Part shown: positions 26,345 to 34,208 of the stretch, piece after piece | Layout of the letters: every line of letters starts with the position of its first letter | Position numbering within the stretch: the stretch's first letter is position 1 | Translations under genes and position numbers: made by a program | Notes under the pieces: model-generated | The model's database searches: none | The model's input: only the letters and a program-made list of their open reading frames with translations | Told to the model about the DNA's origin: nothing | Source of the DNA: Casp-actino8 sp964614655 | GTDB lineage: Bacteria; Actinomycetota; Acidimicrobiia; Acidimicrobiales; Ilumatobacteraceae | Assembly (NCBI GenBank): GCA_964614655.1 | Contig: CAZTPF010000001.1 | Span: 88,242-152,241, forward strand | Reading direction: 5' to 3' | DNA length: 64,000 nt

Positions 26345-27039
26345 TGCACCCTCGCCGTGTAACCGATACCGCGCACCGTGTGGATCAGTCGATTCTCGCC
26401 TTCGACGTCGATCTTGCGGCGGATGTAGCCGATATAGACGGCCAGATTCTTCGAATCGGGTCCGAAGTCGTAGCCCCAGATCCGGTCGTAGATGGTGGAG
26501 TGTTCGAGGACGATGCCGGCGTTGTGCACCAGGAGTTCGAGGAGGTCGAACTCGGTCTTCGAGAGTTCGACCTCGACGTCGCTGCGCCAGACGCGACGGG
26601 CCGCCGAGTCGATGCGCAGAGTGTCGAGTTGGAGGACGTCGTTCTCGGCGGTTACGTCCTCGCCGGAGTGCGAGCGGCGGAGAAGCGCACGCAGACGGGC
26701 CAGCAACTCCTCCAACGCGAACGGTTTGGGCAAATAGTCGTCGGCCCCAGCGTCGAGGCCAGCCACACGGTCGCTCGTCTCGGTGCGGGCGGTCAGCATG
26801 AGGATCGGTACCCGATTCTTCTCGGATCGCAAAACCCGACACATCGTGAGGCCGTCGATCGACGGCATCATCACGTCGAGAACGATCACGTCGGGCTGCT
26901 CGTTCTTCACCGCGTCGAGACCCTTGGCCCCATCGGCTGCGGCGCTCACGTCGTAGCCCTCGAGTCGGAGCGCACGCACCAACGAATCGCGGATGGACGT
27001 GTCGTCGTCGACGACGAGGACACGAGCCGCTGCGGACAT
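26341..27039 (-). CDS. OmpR/PhoB-family response regulator
   Basis: 232 residues from the ATG at 27039, the standard length. The receiver domain (1-120) has acidic residues in VVDDDTS, the phospho-acceptor Asp in VIVLDVMMPSIDG, and K in LPKPFALEEL. A winged-helix DNA-binding domain follows (IWGYDFGPDSKNLAVYIGYI and GIGYTARVQ). MprA-like. It pairs with the kinase at 25013-26344. Two 11-base TTCTxAC units lie 19-40 bases upstream, suggesting autoregulation. Confidence 0.92.
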   Translation of the reverse strand: MSAAARVLVVDDDTSIRDSLVRALRLEGYDVSAAADGAKGLDAVKNEQPDVIVLDVMMPSIDGLTMCRVLRSEKNRVPILMLTARTETSDRVAGLDAGADDYLPKPFALEELLARLRALLRRSHSGEDVTAENDVLQLDTLRIDSAARRVWRSDVEVELSKTEFDLLELLVHNAGIVLEHSTIYDRIWGYDFGPDSKNLAVYIGYIRRKIDVEGENRLIHTVRGIGYTARVQ

Positions 27040-27057
27040 GGCATCAGTCTGCCCGTC

Positions 27058-27079
27058 GCACGTAAGAAGTCGGTGAGAA
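27058..27079 (-). promoter_or_regulatory. TTCTCACC direct repeats upstream of response regulator
   Basis: Minus-strand units TTCTCACCGAC (27079-27069) and TTCTTACGTGC (27068-27058) are tandem with 11-base spacing, ending 18 bases before the regulator ATG. They share the TTCTCACCG core with the array upstream of the exported protein at 9140-9583. Confidence 0.5.
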
Positions 27080-27118
27080 TGGCCTGCTGGTGGAGCACAT
27101 CGGTATGGTGGACGACGC

Positions 27119-28375
27119 ATGAATTTGGTGAAGGCGGCCTTCCATCTGGTGTGGATGCTCGTTCTCGCCTGTTTCGTCGGAGTGGTCACCGGTGCGGCCT
27201 CGTGGGCGCTGTTCGAAGTGCTCGATCAGGTGACCGAGGTACGAGTGGAGAACGGCTGGATCGTCTGGCTCCTCCCGATCGCCGCTCTCGGACTCGGCGC
27301 GGCCTATCACTACGGCGGCAAGACCGCCAACCAAGGCACGTCTCTCGTGGTGCGCGAATCGCTGCCACCGGCCCTCCACTCGTCGTCGGAGACGCCACCC
27401 AAGATCCCGTACCGCATGGCACCCATGATCTTCGGCGCCACCACCGTCGCTCAGCTCACCGGCGCATCGGTGGGTCGTGAAGGCGCCGCCCTCCAGCTCG
27501 GCGGATCACTCGTCAACTTCGTGATGCGTCCGTTCCGTCTCGGCACGCACGAGATGCGCCTCATGATCGTCTCGGCGGTCGCCGGTGCGTTCGGTGGCGC
27601 GTTCGGCGTTCCGGTGGCTGGTGCCATCTTCGCCCTCGAAGTGCAGCAGACCGGACGTCTCCGGTACGAAGCGTTGGCGCCGGCTTTCGCGGCATCGATC
27701 ACCGCCGACTACTTCGTCGAATTCCTCGGCCGAGAGACGCCGATCGTGAACGTGCCGGTGGCGCACGACTGGACCATGCTCCTCCGCCTCGTGGTGGTGG
27801 GAGTCGTATGCGGTCTGGTCGCTCGCGGTTTCGTGAATTCACTCCACCTGGTGAAAGAAACGGTCGCTTCCTACGTGCGCTGGATCCCGGCCCGACCAGT
27901 CGTGGGTGCCGTGGCGACTCTCGGACTCATGCTCCTGTTCGGCCGCGACTACCTCGGTCTGTCGCTGCCGCTCATCGACGGGGCGATTGCCGGCGAGCAC
28001 ATCGACTGGTGGGCACCGGTGCTCAAGTTCGTGTTCACCGTGGTGGCCCTCGGCTGTTCGATACCGGGTGGCGAGGTCACTCCCCTCTTCGTGATCGGTG
28101 CCACGCTCGGCTCGGTTCTGTCGGGTGTGCTGAACCTCGACGCTGCGCTGTGCGCGTCGGTCGCTGCGGCTGCGGTGTTCGGTGCGGCGTCCAACACGCC
28201 GATCGCCTGCATCGTGCTCACCGTCGAGCTCTTCGGCGCCGACATGGCGGTTCCGGCCGCCGTCGTGATCTTCCTCGCCTACACCTTGTCGCCGCGACAG
28301 GGCATCTACGAGGCCCAGCAGATGGGATCTACGAAAGACCTCCGGGCCAGCGCAATACCACGACGTCAGTCATGA
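27119..28375 (+). CDS. CLC-family chloride channel/antiporter
   Basis: 418 residues, all membrane. The ion-path motif GREGAALQLGG (the Glu is the gating residue) lies near residue 121 and the third motif is GGEVTPLFVIGATLG near residue 317. No CBS domains follow. The first selectivity motif (GSGIP in E. coli) is not obvious, so ion preference is uncertain. It is divergent from the response regulator with a 79-base shared promoter region. Its 3' end overlaps the convergent methyltransferase gene by 47 bases. Confidence 0.88.
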   Translation: MNLVKAAFHLVWMLVLACFVGVVTGAASWALFEVLDQVTEVRVENGWIVWLLPIAALGLGAAYHYGGKTANQGTSLVVRESLPPALHSSSETPPKIPYRMAPMIFGATTVAQLTGASVGREGAALQLGGSLVNFVMRPFRLGTHEMRLMIVSAVAGAFGGAFGVPVAGAIFALEVQQTGRLRYEALAPAFAASITADYFVEFLGRETPIVNVPVAHDWTMLLRLVVVGVVCGLVARGFVNSLHLVKETVASYVRWIPARPVVGAVATLGLMLLFGRDYLGLSLPLIDGAIAGEHIDWWAPVLKFVFTVVALGCSIPGGEVTPLFVIGATLGSVLSGVLNLDAALCASVAAAAVFGAASNTPIACIVLTVELFGADMAVPAAVVIFLAYTLSPRQGIYEAQQMGSTKDLRASAIPRRQS

Positions 28376-29165
28376 ACGCCGGCGGGTGATCGCGTAACCA
28401 AGCCTCGATCTCGGCGTTGCGATCGGGGTGCAGACACAGACGCAGCCGCGCCGAGTCGACCAATTCGGCCGGATCGTCGGCGAATCGCGACATCGGCGGA
28501 CGGGGAACCACCACCACTTCGGGCTGGATGCCGAGTGCACGCAGTACGGCGACGGCGTCGTCGGCTGTCGGCCCGTCGGGGCGCTTCAGATTCCAGAAGT
28601 GCTGCCAGCCCTCGTTCCACGCCGACTGCGGATGATGTTTCGGAAGAACGGCGACCACACCGAGTCGGGCCACGGCAGTGAGCGCCACCACGAACGGTTC
28701 GAGATCTTGCACGTTGTAGAAGACGTGATGACACACGGCGACGTCGTGCGGCTCGATCGGCGTTCCGGCCTGCTCGGCGGCGATGGCGACGTCGGGCCAA
28801 CGGCCCTGCAACTCACGATGGGTGCACCCGGCGGCCGCGGCTGCTTCGGCGAACTTGGCGAGCATGGCCGGGTTCTCGTCGACTCCGGTGATGTGCGTGG
28901 CACGAGGAGCGAGCGGAATCGACGACCGTCCCCCGCCGCATCCGATGTCGATCACACTGCCGCCCTCGGCGGGAAGGAGTTCGCGCGCCATCTCGAAGAT
29001 CGGGCTGTCGGGTCGCAGGGTGTCGTCGACCGCGAACGTCTTCGGATCGTGCGCCCACGGCGGTACCTCGGCCTGGGCGACGATCTCGTCGGGCAGAGCC
29101 CAAGCCCGCAACTGCTCGGCCCAGTGGCGGCCGGCGTCGGTGAGCGGTTCGTGAGTGTCGGTCAT
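28329..29165 (-). CDS. SAM-dependent methyltransferase
   Basis: 278 residues from the ATG at 29165. The Rossmann motif I reads VIDIGCGGGRSS, followed by an acidic residue at GVDENPAML, the class I methyltransferase pattern. The start overlaps the P450 stop (ATGA), making it the third gene of a ferredoxin-P450-methyltransferase operon. It may modify the P450 product, but the substrate cannot be read from sequence. Confidence 0.82.
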   Translation of the reverse strand: MTDTHEPLTDAGRHWAEQLRAWALPDEIVAQAEVPPWAHDPKTFAVDDTLRPDSPIFEMARELLPAEGGSVIDIGCGGGRSSIPLAPRATHITGVDENPAMLAKFAEAAAAAGCTHRELQGRWPDVAIAAEQAGTPIEPHDVAVCHHVFYNVQDLEPFVVALTAVARLGVVAVLPKHHPQSAWNEGWQHFWNLKRPDGPTADDAVAVLRALGIQPEVVVVPRPPMSRFADDPAELVDSARLRLCLHPDRNAEIEAWLRDHPPAFMTDVVVLRWPGGLS

Positions 29166-30400
29166 GCCGACAGTACGCGCACCGGAAGTTGACGCGGACC
29201 GCGGATCTGGCCGACGCTCCACACCACTCCCTCTTCACCGTGGGCGAGCTCGAAGTCGGGGAAGCGCTTGATGAACTCCTCGACGGCGACGTGCAGTTCG
29301 AGACGGGCCAGATTCGATCCGAGACAACGGTGAATTCCGAGGCCGAACGCCGCATGACGGTTCTCGGCCCGATCGATGATCACCTGATCGGCGTTCTCGA
29401 ATTCGGCCGGGTCGAGGTTGGCGGCCGGGAACGGCAACAACACCCATTCGTCTTTCTTCATGGGGCAGCCGTGGAAGTCGTGATCCTTGGCGACCAGTCG
29501 CGCCATGGTGACTGGCGCGTAGGCGCGCAGGAATTCTTCGATGGCGGTGGCCATGAGGTCGGGTTCGTTCACGAGACGCCGGCGATCCTTCGGGTGCGTG
29601 GCGAGATGCCACAGACTCGAGCCGATGGCGCTCCACGTGGTGTCGATTCCGGCGACCAAGAGAAGGAGGATGAATCCACCCACCATCTCGTGCGGGAGTT
29701 TCTCGCCGCCGAGTTCGACGTCGATGAGATAGCCGGTGAGGTCGTCGCGCGGGTTGGCGACGTGGTCGTCGATCTGGGCCTTCAGATAGGCGTCGATTCG
29801 CTCGAACGAGCGAACTCGTTCCTCCGGATCGCCGTTGATGTTCTCGAGGATGTCGTGCACGAATTCACGGAAGAGATCGTCGTCTTCCAACGGGAAGCCG
29901 AGCATGCGGGCGATCACGTTGACCGGAATGTGCTGCGCGTATTCGATGGCGGCGTCGACCGTGAGACCACCGACTGCGTCGGCTTCCATCTTGTCGAGCA
30001 ATTCGTTGCAGAGGCGTCGGATCTCGGGTTCCCACTCGGCGATCTTCTTCGGTGAGAACGGAGGCAGGACGAGGCGACGAGCTTCGTGGTGGAACGGCGG
30101 ATCGCTCGTGATGGGCGGCGCGCCGCCGACCGGTGCGGCGTCCTCGGGCACCACGGTGCTCACGACCACGGCGCGGCTCGTGAAGTTCTCGGTGTCGTAG
30201 GCGATCTCGCGTACGTACTCGTGCGTGACGGGCAACCACGTTCCGCCGTAGCGATCGGAGTGGGCGACCGGGCACGTGCCGCGCAGTTCGGCCCAGATGG
30301 CGTGAGCGTGGCGGTTGTATTCGGGATCGCCGTGATCGAAGTCGGTGGCCCAGTCGGACACCGGGCCGTAGATCGAGTCGGGGGTGCTGTAGGAGGTCAT
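29162..30400 (-). CDS. Cytochrome P450
   Basis: 412 residues. The haem loop is FGLGIHRCLGSNLARLEL, the oxygen-binding I-helix is AGIDTTWSA, and the ExxR of the K-helix is likely in EEFLRAY. The ATG at 30398-30400 gives a typical soluble bacterial P450 N-terminus with no membrane anchor. It lies 23 bases after a ferredoxin gene that should supply electrons. It looks like the actinobacterial CYP families that hydroxylate sterols, terpenoids or fatty compounds. Confidence 0.95.
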   Translation of the reverse strand: MTSYSTPDSIYGPVSDWATDFDHGDPEYNRHAHAIWAELRGTCPVAHSDRYGGTWLPVTHEYVREIAYDTENFTSRAVVVSTVVPEDAAPVGGAPPITSDPPFHHEARRLVLPPFSPKKIAEWEPEIRRLCNELLDKMEADAVGGLTVDAAIEYAQHIPVNVIARMLGFPLEDDDLFREFVHDILENINGDPEERVRSFERIDAYLKAQIDDHVANPRDDLTGYLIDVELGGEKLPHEMVGGFILLLLVAGIDTTWSAIGSSLWHLATHPKDRRRLVNEPDLMATAIEEFLRAYAPVTMARLVAKDHDFHGCPMKKDEWVLLPFPAANLDPAEFENADQVIIDRAENRHAAFGLGIHRCLGSNLARLELHVAVEEFIKRFPDFELAHGEEGVVWSVGQIRGPRQLPVRVLSA

Positions 30401-30423
30401 GATCGGGGGGCGACGACCGGAGG

Positions 30424-30618
30424 TCAGTCGGTGATCGTGATCGCGAACTCGGGGCAGTTGGCCACCGCGAGACGGGCCTTTTCTTCCAGTTCGGCCGGAA
30501 CGTCGCCGTCGCCGATGACCATGGCGTTGCCGTAGTCGTCGACATCGATCAACTCGGGAGCGAGGGCGTAGCAGCGATTGTGCCCTTGGCACTTCTCGGA
30601 ATCGACGTGAATGCGCAT
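30424..30618 (-). CDS. Small P450-type ferredoxin (CxxHxxC)
   Basis: 64 residues. The cluster motif reads C-Q-G-H-N-R-C at the N-terminal side, with a final CP (ANCPEFAI) near the C-terminus. His replaces the central Cys of the usual motif. Such ferredoxins, with His at the non-ligating position, are known beside actinobacterial P450s and are expected to hold a 3Fe-4S cluster. It is the first gene of the P450 operon. Confidence 0.92.
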   Translation of the reverse strand: MRIHVDSEKCQGHNRCYALAPELIDVDDYGNAMVIGDGDVPAELEEKARLAVANCPEFAITITD

Positions 30619-30649
30619 GAGGCGAACTTAGTGGGGAAGAATCTCGATC

Positions 30650-31375
30650 ATGGCTTCGCGACGCACATCTCCCCTGGCGATCCTGCTCCCGCCGTCGGAG
30701 GGCAAGGCCGAGGGCGGTCATGCGCCCCGCTGGAAGGCCGGCTCGGGCTCGTTCGGACCGGTGTTGCGCCGGCCTCGGGCCGAGGTGGTGTCGGCCCTGC
30801 TGGCCGCCAAGGGTGGCGACGCCAAGTTGCTCGGTGTGAGCGGCAAGCATTTGGCCCGGGCCCAGGAGTCGAACCGAGAACTCGACGGCGCGCCCACCTT
30901 GCCGGCCTGCGAGCGGTACACGGGTGTGGTGTGGGGACATCTGTCGCCCGACACCTTGTCGGCCAAAGCGCGAGCCCGCGCCGTCGATTCGGTCGTCGTG
31001 GTGTCGGGACTGCTCGGGTTGGTGGGCTTCGACGATCCGGTTCCCGACTACCGCGTGAAGATGGGTGCGTCACTGAAGCCGATGGGCAAGTTGTCGACGT
31101 GGTGGCGCGAACCGCTGTCGGCCGTGCTGAACGACTGGGCCGACGGCCGAGTGGTGATCGATCTGTTGCCGAACGAACATCGAGCGGCGTGGACACCGGG
31201 TGATTCGATGCGCGAGCACCTGGTGGTGAGTTTCGTCGAGAAGTCGGGCAAGGTGGCCGGCCACGACGCCAAAGCGGCCAAGGGTCTGCTGGCTCGACAT
31301 CTCCTCGAAAAGTCGGGTGATCCGATGGAGGCGCTCCGATCGTGGAGCCACCCCCGTTTCCGCATCTCCTACTGA
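30650..31375 (+). CDS. yaaA: YaaA-family peroxide stress protein
   Basis: 241 residues. The N-terminal ILLPPSEGK is the signature of the actinobacterial branch of the YaaA/DUF328 family. VPDYRVKMGASLKP and WTPGDSMREHLVV fit the rest. E. coli YaaA limits free iron during peroxide stress and binds DNA. It is divergent from the ferredoxin gene with 31 bases between them. An inverted repeat at 31371-31395 spans its stop and that of the convergent gene. Confidence 0.88.
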   Translation: MASRRTSPLAILLPPSEGKAEGGHAPRWKAGSGSFGPVLRRPRAEVVSALLAAKGGDAKLLGVSGKHLARAQESNRELDGAPTLPACERYTGVVWGHLSPDTLSAKARARAVDSVVVVSGLLGLVGFDDPVPDYRVKMGASLKPMGKLSTWWREPLSAVLNDWADGRVVIDLLPNEHRAAWTPGDSMREHLVVSFVEKSGKVAGHDAKAAKGLLARHLLEKSGDPMEALRSWSHPRFRISY

Positions 31376-31395
31376 GGATCGACCACTACCTCAGT
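31371..31395. terminator. Short inverted repeat spanning convergent stop codons
   Basis: ACTGAGG (31371-31377) and CCTCAGT (31389-31395) are perfect 7-base arms. Each arm contains the stop codon of one of the two convergent genes. No T-run is visible; a weak shared terminator at best. Confidence 0.3.
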
Positions 31396-32134
31396 CGAGT
31401 TTGTCGTGGAAGAACTGGATGACGCGCTGGACACTCGCTTCGTCGCGCTGCTCGGTGAGCACCGAGTGATCACTCTTCTTCGACGACGGCAGTTCGATCG
31501 CCACGAACTTGTCGCCGATCAGTTCGCGTAGGGTCGCGAAGCGATCGCCCACCAACTTGTCGCCGGTGTATCGAAGTCCGAGAACTTCACATCCCGATGC
31601 AGCACGCTCTTTCACCACGCGCTCGTCGTCGACTGACAGATGCAGACTTGCGGCCCGTTTCTTACCGATCGGGAAAGGCATCGACGGCTGGCTCAGAACC
31701 GGCGCCACCATGTGATCGTCGATCATCATGCCGAGGGCGAAGCCGCCGCTGAAGCACATACCGAGAGCACCGATGCCACGTCCGCCCACCTCCTGGTGAA
31801 GGTTGCGACCGAGCGCGCGCAGCCAGGCGATGATCGGCGACGTCTTGTTCATCGCCAGCGCCGAGAACTCCTTCGAGATGCACACCTTGGTGAGAGACGC
31901 CATGGCGTAGCCGTTCGAGAAACCCTTGCCCGGTGTGCCCACCAGGCTCGGCATGATCACCGTGAAGCCCGAGTCGACGAGTTCGTTCGCGAACTGGGTG
32001 ACCTTCGGGGTGATACCCGGCACCTCGTGGACGACGATGACACCGGGTCCGGAACCACGTCGATACGTGTCGCGGGTGAAGCCGGCTGCCGTGAACGAAC
32101 CCTTCTCCCAGCCGGCCAACACGTCTGTGCTCAT
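31391..32134 (-). CDS. Dienelactone hydrolase-family protein
   Basis: 247 residues from the ATG at 32134. Alpha/beta hydrolase fold with the cysteine nucleophile elbow GMCFSGG, an acid in LRYTGDKLV and a likely catalytic His in KKSDHSVL. VIVVHEVPGITPKV is the usual oxyanion strand. Known members hydrolyse dienelactone in aromatic degradation, but many have other ester or thioester substrates. It overlaps the upstream kinase-like gene by 4 bases. Confidence 0.85.
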   Translation of the reverse strand: MSTDVLAGWEKGSFTAAGFTRDTYRRGSGPGVIVVHEVPGITPKVTQFANELVDSGFTVIMPSLVGTPGKGFSNGYAMASLTKVCISKEFSALAMNKTSPIIAWLRALGRNLHQEVGGRGIGALGMCFSGGFALGMMIDDHMVAPVLSQPSMPFPIGKKRAASLHLSVDDERVVKERAASGCEVLGLRYTGDKLVGDRFATLRELIGDKFVAIELPSSKKSDHSVLTEQRDEASVQRVIQFFHDKLD

Positions 32135-32913
32135 GAGAGTCTCCTCGCTGCTTCGAGCGCCCGCTCGGCGAGCCCTTCGGGCCCGAGCTTCATGGTGGAC
32201 AGGTCGATGCCGTCCTGCTTCCCCATCGCCCCGTGAAGGTAGCGCGCATACACACCTTCGCTGATCACGGCGAGACGCCAGCACGAGAACGCCACGTAGT
32301 AGTCGATCTGCGAGACGTCGCGGCCCGTGGTTCGGGCATAGCGCTCGACGAGCGATGCGTACGACGGGAAACCGCCGGCTGGTGTGGGGTCGTTGGCGCG
32401 CAACGCGCTCGACGGACCGTCCGACCAATAGACGCCGATGTAGCCGACGTCGGCCAGCGGATCGCCGAGAGTGCACAACTCCCAGTCGAGGACGGCCGCG
32501 ATGCGACCGTTCACCACGTCGGTGAGACAGTTGCCGAAGCGGAAGTCACCGTGCGCGATGACGACTCCCTGCTGCTCGGGAACCTGACGACTGAGACGGG
32601 CTTCGACCTCGTCGATCGCCGGCAATTCGCGCGTCTTCGAGTTCTCCCACTGGGTACGCCACCGCTTCAGCTGTCGTTCGATGTACCCCTCACGTCGGGC
32701 GAGATCACCGAGGCCGACGGCGTCGACGTCGACGGCGTGCAGTTCGGCGAGNNNNNNNNNNNNNNNNNNNNNNNNNNNNNNNNNNNNNNNNNNNNNNNNN
32801 NNNNNNNNNNNNNNNNNNNNNNNNNNNNNNNNNNNNNNNNNNNNNNNNNNNCCGTCGACGTTGTCGACCAGCCAGCGGCTCACCTTGTCGTCGTCGATCC
32901 CCTGTACGGCCAC
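32131..32913 (-). CDS. Aminoglycoside phosphotransferase-like kinase (ACAD10/11 type), with assembly gap
   Basis: The catalytic loop IAHGDFRFGNC and the metal site AVLDWELCTLGDPLADVGY identify an APH-fold phosphotransferase close to the domain found in ACAD10/ACAD11 and in mycobacterial FadE36. Those act on 4-hydroxyacyl-CoA or similar hydroxy-compounds and do not confer drug resistance. The GTG at 32913 follows a GGGGAGGA site. A 100-N gap at 32752-32851 removes the N-lobe including the nucleotide loop, so true length is unknown (relatives are about 340 residues). It is coupled to the dienelactone hydrolase gene. Confidence 0.8.
   Translation of the reverse strand: MAVQGIDDDKVSRWLVDNVDXXXXXXXXXXXXXXXXXXXXXXXXXXXXXXXXXXLAELHAVDVDAVGLGDLARREGYIERQLKRWRTQWENSKTRELPAIDEVEARLSRQVPEQQGVVIAHGDFRFGNCLTDVVNGRIAAVLDWELCTLGDPLADVGYIGVYWSDGPSSALRANDPTPAGGFPSYASLVERYARTTGRDVSQIDYYVAFSCWRLAVISEGVYARYLHGAMGKQDGIDLSTMKLGPEGLAERALEAARRLS
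32752..32851. other. Assembly gap (100 N) inside the kinase-like gene
   Basis: Exactly 100 N of placeholder, removing the N-lobe of the APH-like protein. Confidence 0.99.
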
Positions 32914-32962
32914 GCTTCCTCCCCGTCGGAACGCCAACGTAGTGCGGGAAGTGGGTTGCGAT

Positions 32963-34102
32963 TCAGCCCGGACGGGTGGCGCCGACGACCTTCGACCACG
33001 ACACCGGAGTGAGCCGAACGGATCGACCGACACCTGGCGCATCGATCATCATTCCGCCCCCCACGTAGATCCCCACGTGACTGATCGGGTTGTAGAAGAA
33101 GACGAGATCGCCTGGCTCGATGTATTCGATCGGAATACGCGGCGACGACGAGAACTGACGGCGCGACTGATGGGGTAACGACACACCCGCCTGCGCCCAC
33201 GCCCACATGGTGAGGCCCGAGCAGTCGAATGCGACACCTTCGGTGGCGGCGGCGTACCGGTACCGAACACCGATCTGACTGCGGGCGGCAGCGATCGCGA
33301 TTCCAGAGCGCGATGTGGTGGGAGGGATCGTCGACGGATCGAAGCGATTGCCACCCGACGAGCTCGACGAACCGGATGAGCCACCCGTGCCGTTCGACGA
33401 GCCCGACGAACCGGTCGACGGACGCTGATTGGCGAGATTGGCGGCCGCAGCTGCGGCAGCCGCCGCAGCTGCGCGCGCCCGTCGTTCGCGTTCCTCGCGC
33501 AGCGCCTGTCCAAGTTCGCGTTCGGCCTTGGCCTTCAACTCGGTGTACTTGCCGATCTCGTCTTCGGCATCGAGACGAGCCTGACCGATGCTCGCGGCCA
33601 AATCCTTGGTGCGCTCCAGATCCTTGGCCAGCTTCTTCTCGAGGTCGCCGAGATCGTCGATCAGCGCGTCGAGTTGATCGGTGTCGGCGAGGCCGGTGTT
33701 GAGAGCGATGTCGGTGAGGATCTGCTTCTGTACCGATTCGTTGGGGCCGCTGCCCACACTCAAGAGACCCGTGATACTGCCGCCCCGACCTCCGCTCGTG
33801 AAGGCGATCACGGCGAGCTCGGCGAGGATGTCGCGCACACCGCCGAGTTCGGCTTCCTTGCGATCGATCTCGGCTTGGGTGACGAGGATCTCCTCATCGA
33901 GTCGCATCTTGTCGTCTTCGGCGATGCGCAACTCTTCGGAGAGTCGATCGACGTCGGCTTCGGCCTTCTCCAACTGGTCGGCCATCTGCTGCACCTTGCG
34001 GCGAGCGTCGTCGACGTTGTCGGCGCGCGCGACCTGACTCGTGGACGTTGCGAGAACGACGAAGGCGAGGGCCGCGAACCAGCGGGGCGACGGTCGAAAC
34101 AT
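32963..34102 (-). CDS. Secreted NlpC/P60 peptidoglycan endopeptidase with coiled coil (RipA-like)
   Basis: 379 residues. A signal peptide (1-27, ending VARA) is followed by a long coiled coil (about 30-215), an Ala run, and a Ser/Gly linker (about 228-255). A C-terminal NlpC/P60 domain carries the catalytic Cys in FDCSGLT and the His in SHVGIYVGGG. This layout matches RipA-type hydrolases that cut the peptide stem during cell separation, the coiled coil acting as inhibitor or as an FtsEX contact. The 105 bases upstream hold small inverted repeats but no riboswitch core I recognise. Confidence 0.92.
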   Translation of the reverse strand: MFRPSPRWFAALAFVVLATSTSQVARADNVDDARRKVQQMADQLEKAEADVDRLSEELRIAEDDKMRLDEEILVTQAEIDRKEAELGGVRDILAELAVIAFTSGGRGGSITGLLSVGSGPNESVQKQILTDIALNTGLADTDQLDALIDDLGDLEKKLAKDLERTKDLAASIGQARLDAEDEIGKYTELKAKAERELGQALREERERRARAAAAAAAAAAANLANQRPSTGSSGSSNGTGGSSGSSSSSGGNRFDPSTIPPTTSRSGIAIAAARSQIGVRYRYAAATEGVAFDCSGLTMWAWAQAGVSLPHQSRRQFSSSPRIPIEYIEPGDLVFFYNPISHVGIYVGGGMMIDAPGVGRSVRLTPVSWSKVVGATRPG

Positions 34103-34208
34103 GACCTTCGCGAGGCTAGTCAGACGAATTCATGGCCCGTCATCGGCCCCCGTTGCAGAGGCCACACCCCGACTACCTGGGGAGACGGACCGTCTTGGCT
34201 GCTTGTCC

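Noticed and set aside
25013..27039. PhoR-PhoP identity for the two-component system next to phnD
   Set aside because: Location is suggestive, but the kinase has a large extracytoplasmic domain and MprB-like layout, and the repeats before the regulator are TTCTCACC and not GTTCACC.
32131..32913. Aminoglycoside resistance gene
   Set aside because: The APH-like fold is of the ACAD10/11 type and is coupled to a dienelactone hydrolase, so a metabolic kinase is more likely.
33430..33480. GC-rich GCAGCC repeat suggesting a microsatellite or repeat element
   Set aside because: It encodes the Ala run of the NlpC/P60 protein linker and is simple coding sequence.
34103..34208. Possible c-di-AMP (ydaO-type) riboswitch before the NlpC/P60 gene
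   Set aside because: Such switches often precede these genes in actinobacteria, but only small stems are visible (GACGGACCGTC at 34184-34194, CCCC/GGGG at 34167-34182) and the conserved core is missing.
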